Positions 1-4,421 of a stretch of DNA of 5,460 nucleotides are shown here, one piece after another; position 1 is the first letter of the stretch; every line of letters starts with the position of its first letter. The position numbers were made by a program, and so were the translations under genes. Source of the DNA: an uncultured candidate division Zixibacteria bacterium (GTDB taxonomy: Bacteria > Zixibacteria > MSB-5A5 > GN15 > FEB-12); the NCBI GenBank assembly GCA_913009765.1, contig CAJVYT010000305.1, positions 1 through 5,460 of the forward strand. The letters are read 5' to 3'. The notes below the pieces were generated by a model. It was given only the letters and a program-made list of their open reading frames with translations, did no database searches and had not been told where the DNA came from.

Positions 1-38
1 TTCTTCTTTTCGTCCCATTCGAATTTCGTCAATGCCAT
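1..38 (-). CDS. brnT: BrnT-like toxin, N-terminal fragment cut by the window edge
   Basis: ATG at 38-36 on the minus strand opens a frame that runs off the window and reads MALTKFEWDEKK. The FEWDEKK opening matches the start of BrnT-family RelE-like ribonuclease toxins, which usually begin near a (K)FEWDxxKN motif followed by a KHG segment. The rest, including catalytic residues, is outside the window. In known systems brnT comes first and brnA, the DNA-binding antitoxin, follows, so brnA would be expected beyond base 1. The gene opens the cassette that follows the attC at 120-250, and toxin-antitoxin cassettes are common in sedentary arrays. No clear Shine-Dalgarno is visible. The identification rests on about 12 residues, so it is a family-level guess from a good but short match. 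Confidence 0.6.
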   Translation of the reverse strand, partial: MALTKFEWDEKK

Positions 39-45
39 AATAAAA

Positions 46-83
46 CAATATCATATATATGGTTTAATGGCAATATCATTATA
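46..83 (-). promoter_or_regulatory. Candidate promoter/operator of the brnT-like cassette
   Basis: The minus strand carries a perfect TATAAT -10 hexamer at 83-78; no good -35 is seen at 16-18 bp spacing. The 9-mer CAATATCAT (plus strand) occurs twice, at 46-54 and 71-79, and the upstream copy overlaps the -10. A related ATGGTT follows each copy, at 60-65 and 95-100. A repeat straddling a -10 in front of a toxin-antitoxin operon is where a BrnA autorepressor would bind, but BrnA specificity cannot be read here. Toxin-antitoxin cassettes often carry their own promoter, unlike most cassettes. Confidence 0.4.
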
Positions 84-119
84 CATATATTTGTATGGTT
101 ATAATGCAGTTTTATATTT

Positions 120-250
120 CTCTAACGCCGAGGTCATGGATGAGTACCTGAAGCATATAAATACCAAATAAACTGATTTGTTAACCAATAGCTAAAAAAG
201 GTCAAAATCAACGTCGCTGGTACTCATTCCAATGCACCTACTTGTTATCT
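120..250 (-). other. attC site of the HNH cassette (long type)
   Basis: R' is GTTAGAG at 126-120 and R'' is AGATAAC at 250-244, both read on the minus strand; both keep the essential AAC/GTT but deviate from GTTRRRY/RYYYAAC. The arms 124-148 and 219-247 pair through AGGT/ACCT and GAGTACC/GGTACTC, with unpaired bases in the R'' arm. The hairpin centre shares GTCAAAATCA and GCTGG with the attC at 4288-4419. R'' overlaps the HNH stop codon (252-250) by one base. Confidence 0.9.
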
Positions 251-975
251 TATCCAAAATGTAAATATTGCTTAAAGAGCTTTCGCCCCTGTTCAAAATT
301 ATCGTGAAACCACCCAAGCAACTCAGACTTTTCTTCAATAATTGAATTCCAATTTTCCTTGTCTTCTAGACGAGGATTCTCTTGAATTTTGTTCAGATAT
401 CGAAACCGAGTTCCTCTTTCAAAAACTAGATTTATAAACTCGACTATATTTTCATCATATAAAAAAAGAGCTTCATGTGTTTTGTTTGCAAATTCGAAAA
501 GATCATCAAAATCAATTTTAGCATGTCCTATAATCTTCCGAACAAGATCATGATAAGCATGATATATGGGGATTCTAAGTTTATATATTTCAGGAGTAAT
601 CACATGTCTCTTTTCTTTTATAATTACTTTTTTATTAACTAATGGCTTACTTGCATCTAATCTCATAATTTCCGGCAATATTTCATCCCGGTGCTTCTTA
701 ATAACTCCATCCAAATTCTTCTTAGCTCGTTTCAGCTCTTCCTTTGTCCACCCTTTTGACTGGCTGGCAGTACTATCATAGTCGTCATGATGATCCAAAC
801 ATAGAAAAACTAAGTTTGAAGGTTTTTTGTTCTTGTTGTTTCGATCTATATGAGCAATTTGACCCTTCTTCAGACTAAAGTCAAAATTATATTCGAAACA
901 TAACGCACACCGTCTGAGACTATTAGTCTGCAATATATCTGCTTGGGTATCTTTGTTGGCTTTCTTTCTTGTCAT
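250..975 (-). CDS. HNH endonuclease domain protein
   Basis: A 241-residue protein with an HNH (ββα-metal) nuclease motif near its N-terminus. The visible pattern is RRCALC (Cys23, Cys26), then QIAHID (His42), then SNLVFLCLDHH (Asn54, Cys59, His62/His63). The cysteines probably bind a structural zinc, and His42-Asn54-His63 would be the catalytic HNH set. Residues after about 75 are charged and mostly helical, with no domain I recognise. The likely activity is metal-dependent DNA cleavage or nicking; the target is unknown. The ATG at 975 is chosen because the domain starts soon after it; no good Shine-Dalgarno precedes it, but the leader is unusually structured (988-1154). The stop touches the attC at 120-250, so this is a single-gene cassette. 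HNH proteins of this layout occur in restriction, phage-defence and homing roles, and the sequence does not choose between them. Confidence 0.85.
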   Translation of the reverse strand: MTRKKANKDTQADILQTNSLRRCALCFEYNFDFSLKKGQIAHIDRNNKNKKPSNLVFLCLDHHDDYDSTASQSKGWTKEELKRAKKNLDGVIKKHRDEILPEIMRLDASKPLVNKKVIIKEKRHVITPEIYKLRIPIYHAYHDLVRKIIGHAKIDFDDLFEFANKTHEALFLYDENIVEFINLVFERGTRFRYLNKIQENPRLEDKENWNSIIEEKSELLGWFHDNFEQGRKLFKQYLHFG

Positions 976-987
976 TTTTTATAGATA

Positions 988-1154
988 ATGCGGAGCTGAG
1001 CGAAGTAGGAACGGGCTCAAGCGAAGCTTGAAGTCCGTGACGACTTTCGTTCCAGCGGATTTGTTCGGGTGTGCGAATCAGCGCACATCCGAATAAATCA
1101 GCGGTAGGGAGCGATAGCTCAGCTCCGCATTCGGGTGCGCGCAGCGCACCCGAA
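988..1154. repeat. Structured inverted-repeat element in the leader of the HNH cassette
   Basis: A GC-rich island in AT-rich DNA fills most of the 173 bp between attC core and HNH start. A perfect 14-bp closing stem pairs 988-1001 (ATGCGGAGCTGAGC) with 1117-1130. Inside are a hairpin 1011-1022/1026-1038 with one bulge and a GAA loop, and a 12-bp hairpin 1064-1075/1082-1093. Just outside is an 11-bp perfect hairpin 1130-1140/1144-1154 with a GCA loop. The last two share TTCGGGTGYGCG and look duplicated. Wobble pairs at 1069/1088 and 1015/1034 are G·U only on the plus strand. It could be a small palindromic repeat or MITE, a structured RNA, or a leader controlling the HNH gene. A long frame across it on the minus strand has no support as a protein. 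Confidence 0.6.
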
Positions 1155-1282
1155 CGCTCAAACTCACTGATGCAGACCACCGAATGACTTAAAAGAGCAA
1201 GAAATCGTTTTGAAAATCATAAGTCATAGTCAGTCTGTAAAAGCGTCCTGTGGTCTGCATTCAGTGCAGTGCGTTGTTAGGC
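1149..1282 (-). other. attC site of the GNAT cassette (long type, odd R')
   Basis: R'' is a perfect GCCTAAC at 1282-1276 on the minus strand. R' is GTTCGGG at 1155-1149, which keeps GTT but not the RRRY part, because the core runs straight into the GC-rich hairpin at 1130-1154. The arms pair strongly through CACTGATGCAGACCAC (1165-1180) and GTGGTCTGCATTCAGTG (1250-1266), with an extra T in the R'' arm. The last 14 codons of the GNAT gene lie inside it. Confidence 0.9.
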
Positions 1283-2066
1283 TCTGCCATTTTCTCGTAT
1301 TTAAGATATCGTAAACATTATAAATTCTGTGAGCGATTGCTGCACCCGTTTTCTTGTTTATTCTTCTCAATGTCGCTTCAACCTCGGTAGGATAAAGAAG
1401 AGCGTATTTTTCTTTGTACGTGGGGTCTATTTTTTCCATTCTTTTTAAATCGTCAAGCTGGCCATTCCAGTATTCATGAAATTTATGTAATTGCTTTTTT
1501 ATCCATATGAAATCTTTTTGAAGATCATCGGGTAACTTTTCATCATTAAGCCCTCGTAAAGAATCTTGCCAAGAATGGAGCAATCCTGTACGGACATCCT
1601 CAGCACGTGTAGCAAGGATATATATAGCTTTGCAGAATTTGTCGTGCGCGTACCAATGCTTAAAGCCGATTATTTTTATATATTTTCTTCTATCATTTGA
1701 ATCACGTACATATCCTCTCCGACTATACCAATCACAAAGAGCATCTTCTGTGATACCATGGTTCAATGGCGAAGCGAATATGCTAATAGTTGAGAAGCCC
1801 TCGCAAGCTGAGATACGTTCCACTTCATTTAGCACCGCAGTTGCAATGCCGTGTCGTCGAGTATGAACGGGGACAAAAAGATCATAAACTACCATCTCGC
1901 TCAATTCAGGCCAGCGATCAAGGGATACAAAAGCAACTTCTTTACTGTGTGCCATAGCCTTATAATGTAGTGTTTTGGGGCTTAGCGAACTTTCCTTTGA
2001 TCTCTTTTTTAATTCTGAATCTTTAAAATCACCGGAGCCGTTTGTTTTTACCAATGTTATAGCCAT
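1230..2066 (-). CDS. GNAT-family N-acetyltransferase with helical C-terminal extension
   Basis: A 278-residue protein. Residues about 38-130 form a GNAT acetyltransferase domain: strand and motif A VVYDLFVPVHTRRHGIAT (59-76) contains the acetyl-CoA pyrophosphate-binding RxxGxA signature (Arg70, Gly73, Ala75), and DWYSRRGY (112-119) is the usual motif B end. Single-domain GNATs are about 140-180 residues; the remaining ~140 residues here are rich in Lys, Trp and aromatic residues, look helical, and match nothing I recognise. The substrate cannot be told. The start at 2066 lies 12 nt after the attC core and has no clear Shine-Dalgarno; Met38 (codon at 1955), after a weak AAGG, is an alternative that keeps the GNAT core. 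The C-terminus is encoded inside the cassette's own attC (1149-1282), so part of its tail is dictated by the recombination site. Not to be confused with GNAT-toxin/RHH pairs: no antitoxin lies beside it. Confidence 0.8.
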   Translation of the reverse strand: MAITLVKTNGSGDFKDSELKKRSKESSLSPKTLHYKAMAHSKEVAFVSLDRWPELSEMVVYDLFVPVHTRRHGIATAVLNEVERISACEGFSTISIFASPLNHGITEDALCDWYSRRGYVRDSNDRRKYIKIIGFKHWYAHDKFCKAIYILATRAEDVRTGLLHSWQDSLRGLNDEKLPDDLQKDFIWIKKQLHKFHEYWNGQLDDLKRMEKIDPTYKEKYALLYPTEVEATLRRINKKTGAAIAHRIYNVYDILNTRKWQSLTTHCTECRPQDAFTD

Positions 2067-2078
2067 TGTATTACTTGA

Positions 2079-2204
2079 GCCTAACGACGTAATAACCTAC
2101 GACGGCATAGGCAGTAAGATTATGATAACCGAAAAACATAGAAAAGCAACAGGGACTCAAAAAAGTGACCTGACAAAGTCGTTAGGTTCATTATTTTGTT
2201 AGGC
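2079..2204 (-). other. attC site of the membrane-protein cassette (consensus cores)
   Basis: Both cores are perfect on the minus strand: R'' GCCTAAC at 2204-2198 and R' GTTAGGC at 85-79 of the 2000s (2085-2079). Arms 2080-2102 and 2178-2203 pair with a lone extra C at 2190 and a second extra base nearer the loop, both on the plus strand in the R'' arm. At 126 bp it belongs to the long class. The GNAT start codon follows R' by 12 nt. Confidence 0.93.
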
Positions 2205-2304
2205 CGCCTCTCATATTTTTGTAAAGTGTATTGTTTAGGTTTGACCCCAAATCCCTCTCTGTTAAGATACAAGACCTGCCCCCATATGCTTTTATTCATG
2301 CGCC
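2205..2304. other. Non-coding tail of the membrane-protein cassette
   Basis: These 100 bp separate the membrane-protein stop from its attC, an unusually long gap for this array. No gene is seen. The plus-strand stretch 2241-2286 (TTTGACCCC, then AAGATACAAGACCTGCCCCC at 2264-2283) resembles, from memory, conserved ends left by IS200/REP-type Y1 transposase elements in proteobacteria. No transposase or full inverted repeat is present, so at best it is a remnant. Confidence 0.3.
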
Positions 2305-2802
2305 TCAGGCGTTGCGGATCCTTTTTGTCCTAGTTTGAATATTTTGATTAAATTGATGAGTTGCAATAATTCCAATCGTAATAAAAATGCCCCATACCCA
2401 TAGACCTAAAGCAGCATTTGCTATTTCACTTATAAATATTGTGCCTATATATAAATTCCACTTGCCGGTAAAATACGCTAAACCGATAAGTAAAATACTC
2501 ATTATTATGGCGCACCGATTTATTCTGACAGGTTTAAGAACTATCTGTAAAAATGACACTGGAATTGCAGAGATGAATGACAATATATATATAACACCAA
2601 ATTGCAGCAACATCGCGCAAATAAGATATAACAACGGAGAAATGCTTTTGTTTAAGACTGCATGGAAAAGTATGCTATGCAAGGAAAAGCCAGTATTCAT
2701 TACATAAATTGAATGGGTAAACACCCACACAAAAGCAAAAATGTGAGATCCAATAATAATATAAAAAATCTCCTTTGGTGTGAGTAGGTTTGGCACTTTC
2801 AT
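2305..2802 (-). CDS. Small four-helix integral membrane protein, unknown function
   Basis: A 165-residue, strongly hydrophobic protein that I do not recognise. Four probable transmembrane segments lie at about residues 11-33, 57-80, 97-113 and 130-148. The segment between helices 2 and 3 is basic (KPVRINR) and the C-terminal tail is very basic (RTKRIRN), which by the positive-inside rule puts both in the cytoplasm. There is no cleavable signal peptide and no catalytic motif. The ATG at 2802 lies 7 nt after the R' core of the attC at 2810-2862; AGG within that core (GTTAGGC) is the only Shine-Dalgarno-like sequence. The gene stands alone in its cassette. Small multi-helix membrane proteins are frequent cassette cargo; possible roles include a holin-like or membrane-stress effector, but nothing in the sequence selects one. 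Confidence 0.75.
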   Translation of the reverse strand: MKVPNLLTPKEIFYIIIGSHIFAFVWVFTHSIYVMNTGFSLHSILFHAVLNKSISPLLYLICAMLLQFGVIYILSFISAIPVSFLQIVLKPVRINRCAIIMSILLIGLAYFTGKWNLYIGTIFISEIANAALGLWVWGIFITIGIIATHQFNQNIQTRTKRIRNA

Positions 2803-2809
2803 TTAATAT

Positions 2810-2862
2810 GCCTAACGGCATGATGAGCGATGCTTCGCATTCGCTCTATTAATTTGTTAGGA
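2810..2862 (-). other. attC site of the 98-residue coiled-coil cassette (short type)
   Basis: R' is a perfect GTTAGGC at 2816-2810 and R'' is TCCTAAC at 2862-2856 on the minus strand. The 53-bp site folds directly into one hairpin, GAGCGATGC-TTC-GCATTCGCTC, with an extra T at 2841 and a second extra T at 2847 in the R'' arm. It is nearly identical in its arms to the sites at 3810-3862 and 5330-5385. Confidence 0.93.
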
Positions 2863-2881
2863 GGTGTTTTGTATGTCTAAA

Positions 2882-3178
2882 TTATCGGCCTGCTTTTTGC
2901 CAAGAAGTATCATCTCTTTCTTCATCACTGTGGTTAGACGTTTCATCAGAATTAAGACTCTGAAGTTGCGTATTTGCTTTCTCCAACTCAGACACTTTAT
3001 TTTTAAGCTCAATGTTTGCAGAAAGGCAGTCATTGTATTTCTCATGAGTCGTTGCATACTCGGCTTGCAACGTAGATACAAGAGATTGAATTTTAAGTAT
3101 TTCGGTTGCGAACTGCCTATCCTTTGTGATGTTGATAAGTTTGCTGATGAGGTTGTGAATGTCGTTAATGGTTCCCAT
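2882..3178 (-). CDS. Small coiled-coil protein, unknown function
   Basis: A 98-residue acidic/polar protein. The start at 3178 (MGTINDIHNL) is preferred because a strong AGGAGG lies 4 nt upstream (3188-3183). The frame is open further up to an ATG at 3226, but that stretch would be translation of the attC. Residues 1-30 look helical, residues 30-75 form a heptad-like coiled coil (KNKVSELEKANTQLQSL), and the last 20 residues are a charged, disordered-looking tail. No catalytic motif is visible. It resembles the coiled-coil half of the neighbouring cassette protein (3278-3769) but lacks a winged-helix domain; only about 20 bp separate its stop from the attC, so no lost C-terminal domain remains. 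It could be an oligomerising partner or a shortened relative of that protein; this is inference. Confidence 0.75.
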   Translation of the reverse strand: MGTINDIHNLISKLINITKDRQFATEILKIQSLVSTLQAEYATTHEKYNDCLSANIELKNKVSELEKANTQLQSLNSDETSNHSDEERDDTSWQKAGR

Positions 3179-3191
3179 ATTTCCTCCTAAC
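3179..3191 (-). promoter_or_regulatory. Ribosome binding site overlapping the attC R' core
   Basis: The minus strand reads GTTAGGAGGAAATATG: the R' core GTTAGGA (3191-3185) overlaps the AGGAGG Shine-Dalgarno (3188-3183), with the ATG at 3178 four bases on. This decides the start of the 98-residue protein. The recombination core is thereby part of the translation signal, which may explain the deviation from GTTRRRY at its last base. Confidence 0.75.
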
Positions 3192-3283
3192 GACAAGGAT
3201 GACTGATGCATACCACTGAACGACATAAGCAGTCCGTTAAAAGACTATTGTGGTATGCATTCATGTCTATCCGCTTGTTAGGT
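3185..3283 (-). other. attC site of the coiled-coil/winged-helix cassette
   Basis: R' GTTAGGA at 3191-3185 and R'' ACCTAAC at 3283-3277 on the minus strand. Arms pair through GATGCATACCAC (3204-3215) and GTGGTATGCATTC (3250-3262), with an extra T in the R'' arm and a second extra base near the core. At 99 bp it is intermediate in length. The upstream gene's TAA stop (3280-3278) is built from the R'' bases CCTAAC. Confidence 0.92.
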
Positions 3284-3769
3284 GCTTTTATTTTCAAAAA
3301 TGTATTTACGACCAGAAGGAGTAAGGTCGTACATGACTGTTGTCTCTTCGCTCAGAGGCTCAAAATCTGTTTTGGTCTGTGTTATCAACCCATCTTTTAA
3401 CAGGAGGTCGAAATGATACCGAACAACATTAGAAGGGAAGTTCCCAAAGTCTCGGACAGAAAGTTCTCTGCCAGCGTTAAAGAATATCTTGAGGATATCT
3501 TCGGTGACATCATCAAGTTTGCTAATGTCTTGTTTTTCTCGATGAGTCTCGATGACATCATTGAGGCGTTTAATCTCTTGCCTCGCCTCATGAAGCTCAG
3601 GCGCAAGGGTCTCTACCTTATTTTTGAGAATGCTGTTCTCCGACTCCAAAGCAAGATTTATTTTATCCGCCTCGACAAGTTGGTCACGAAAAAGCGCAAT
3701 ATGTTTTTCTTGTACAACAGCGGAACCTCTTTCAATAATCCATTGATTAAAGAGTTCAAGCAAGCCCAT
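3278..3769 (-). CDS. Coiled-coil protein with C-terminal winged-helix domain
   Basis: A 163-residue protein in two parts. Residues about 28-78 are a long coiled coil (SENSILKNKVETL, EARQEIKRLNDVIE). Residues about 85-160 fit a winged helix-turn-helix: helix VTEDILKIFFNAG, a turn, then SNVVRYHFDLLLKDGLI as probable recognition helix, a wing around 131-148, and the closing LTPSGRKYIFEN typical of MarR/PadR-like wHTH folds. It probably dimerises and binds DNA, but the target is unknown and a protein-protein role for the winged helix is possible. The start at 3769 has a good GGAGG six bases upstream. The stop lies inside R'' of its attC (3185-3283). The next cassette encodes a shorter coiled-coil protein of possibly related design. 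I do not recognise a named family. Confidence 0.8.
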   Translation of the reverse strand: MGLLELFNQWIIERGSAVVQEKHIALFRDQLVEADKINLALESENSILKNKVETLAPELHEARQEIKRLNDVIETHREKQDISKLDDVTEDILKIFFNAGRELSVRDFGNFPSNVVRYHFDLLLKDGLITQTKTDFEPLSEETTVMYDLTPSGRKYIFENKST

Positions 3770-3809
3770 AAAGCACCTCCAGAGGAATAATGGTTAATTT
3801 ATTTCATAC

Positions 3810-3862
3810 ACCTAACGCAGTAATGAGCGATGCTTCGCATTCGCTCCATTAATTTGTTATAA
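3810..3862 (-). other. attC site of the ORF-less structured cassette (short type)
   Basis: R' is a consensus GTTAGGT at 3816-3810; R'' is TTATAAC at 3862-3856 on the minus strand. The 53-bp hairpin GAGCGATGC-TTC-GCATTCGCTC repeats the site at 2810-2862 with only a few changes, all near the cores. It lies 7 bp from the end of the structured element at 3870-4259. Confidence 0.93.
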
Positions 3863-3869
3863 GTTTTAT

Positions 3870-4259
3870 TTGTTCTTTGAAATATTAAGTGGGCGATGGT
3901 TGCTTTGCTATACGATTGCAAGGGGTATCAGACAAAAACACCTGCATCTCCCCCGCAAGTGTCTGTTCTTGCGGCTTCGAAGAAACCACCAAGCAATGGC
4001 ATTCTGACTGCAACCATCGGGGATTATATCTCTAATGAGATACCTGAAACAAACTGGTATTTGTAACAGGTTGTCCTTCCATTTTTCAATGGAGATGGAC
4101 TTTTTCCCTCCTGCCCTTTATCACCCATCAGCCAGACTTCAAGGGTTACCAGACCCAAAACAAAGTGGGTGAACTCAAAAGTTTGGTCAATTTTACGACC
4201 TCCTTCTTGAGGATTTGGAAAGGATTGTCCCCTTTCCAGCTTAATATTTCAAAGAGCAA
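3870..4259 (+). ncRNA. Probable structured RNA filling a protein-less cassette
   Basis: The ~425 bp between two attC sites hold no plausible protein gene. A terminal helix pairs 3870-3889 (TTGTTCTTTGAAATATTAAG) with 4240-4259: 19 Watson-Crick pairs plus one U·G. Inside, seen by eye: a 10-bp helix 3894-3903/4010-4019, enclosing 3905-3909/3992-3996, 3918-3922/3968-3972 and 3929-3934/3960-3965; hairpin 4027-4032/4037-4042; 4042-4046/4067-4071 with 4049-4053/4060-4064 across an AA/AA loop; 4073-4076/4097-4100 with 4078-4083/4088-4093; 4121-4127/4166-4172; 4143-4147/4152-4156; 4199-4202/4209-4212; 4216-4223/4231-4238. A 9-bp pairing 4131-4139/4179-4187 would cross 4121-4172 as a pseudoknot. Most wobbles pair only as plus-strand RNA, and a T5 run (4260-4264) follows. 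No group I, group II domain V, RNase P or tmRNA signature was recognised. A MITE with 20-bp terminal repeats is the main alternative. Confidence 0.55.
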
Positions 4260-4287
4260 TTTTTAATATGCTATTAATTTTATTATC

Positions 4288-4419
4288 TTATAACGACGAA
4301 TTCTCTGATGCCTGACATGTAAGACACCGAAATGCTCTAAAGACGATTAAAAACTAATAAGCCAATTAAAGTCAAAATCAGCACTGCTGGCAGGCATTCA
4401 GAGCAATGTTTTGTTATCT
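4288..4419 (-). other. attC site of the PD-(D/E)XK-like cassette (long type)
   Basis: R' GTTATAA at 4294-4288 and R'' AGATAAC at 4419-4413 on the minus strand; AAC/GTT are kept but the flanks deviate from consensus. Arms 4291-4314 and 4389-4417 pair through CTCTGATGCCTG and CAGGCATTCAGAG, with an extra T and an extra C in the R'' arm. Its centre shares GTCAAAATCA and GCTGG with the attC at 120-250. It begins 2 bp after the gene's stop. Confidence 0.92.
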
Positions 4420-4421
4420 CC

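Noticed and set aside
923..1180. 85-codon minus-strand frame across the HNH gene start and the structured leader
   Set aside because: It overlaps the HNH N-terminus in another frame, reads through hairpins and attC sequence, and has no Shine-Dalgarno or recognisable domain.
2301..2311. Rho-independent terminator at the end of the membrane-protein gene (CGCCTCAGGCG)
   Set aside because: The palindrome leaves a one-base loop and is not followed by a T-run on the coding strand.
2864..3190. Plus-strand frames opposite the coiled-coil genes (also 3413-3790, 2387-2707, 1630-1866, 1975-2202, 566-781)
   Set aside because: They are antisense shadows of well-supported minus-strand genes, with no domain logic, and cross attC sites in some cases.
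3179..3226. Upstream ATG at 3226 for the 98-residue protein
   Set aside because: The extra 16 residues are translation of attC; the ATG at 3178 has AGGAGG at a workable distance.
3863..4287. Group I or group II intron in the structured cassette
   Set aside because: No domain V hairpin with AGC/CGC triad and GAAA loop, no maturase, and no convincing P7 R/S pair; a TAGAGATATAATCC stretch only faintly resembles the S element.
3863..4287. RNase P RNA, tmRNA or retron msr-msd
   Set aside because: A GGAGGGAAAAAGTCC stretch on the minus strand vaguely recalls RNase P, and the terminal helix recalls retron a1/a2, but the other universal RNase P elements, a tmRNA tRNA-like end and a reverse transcriptase are absent.
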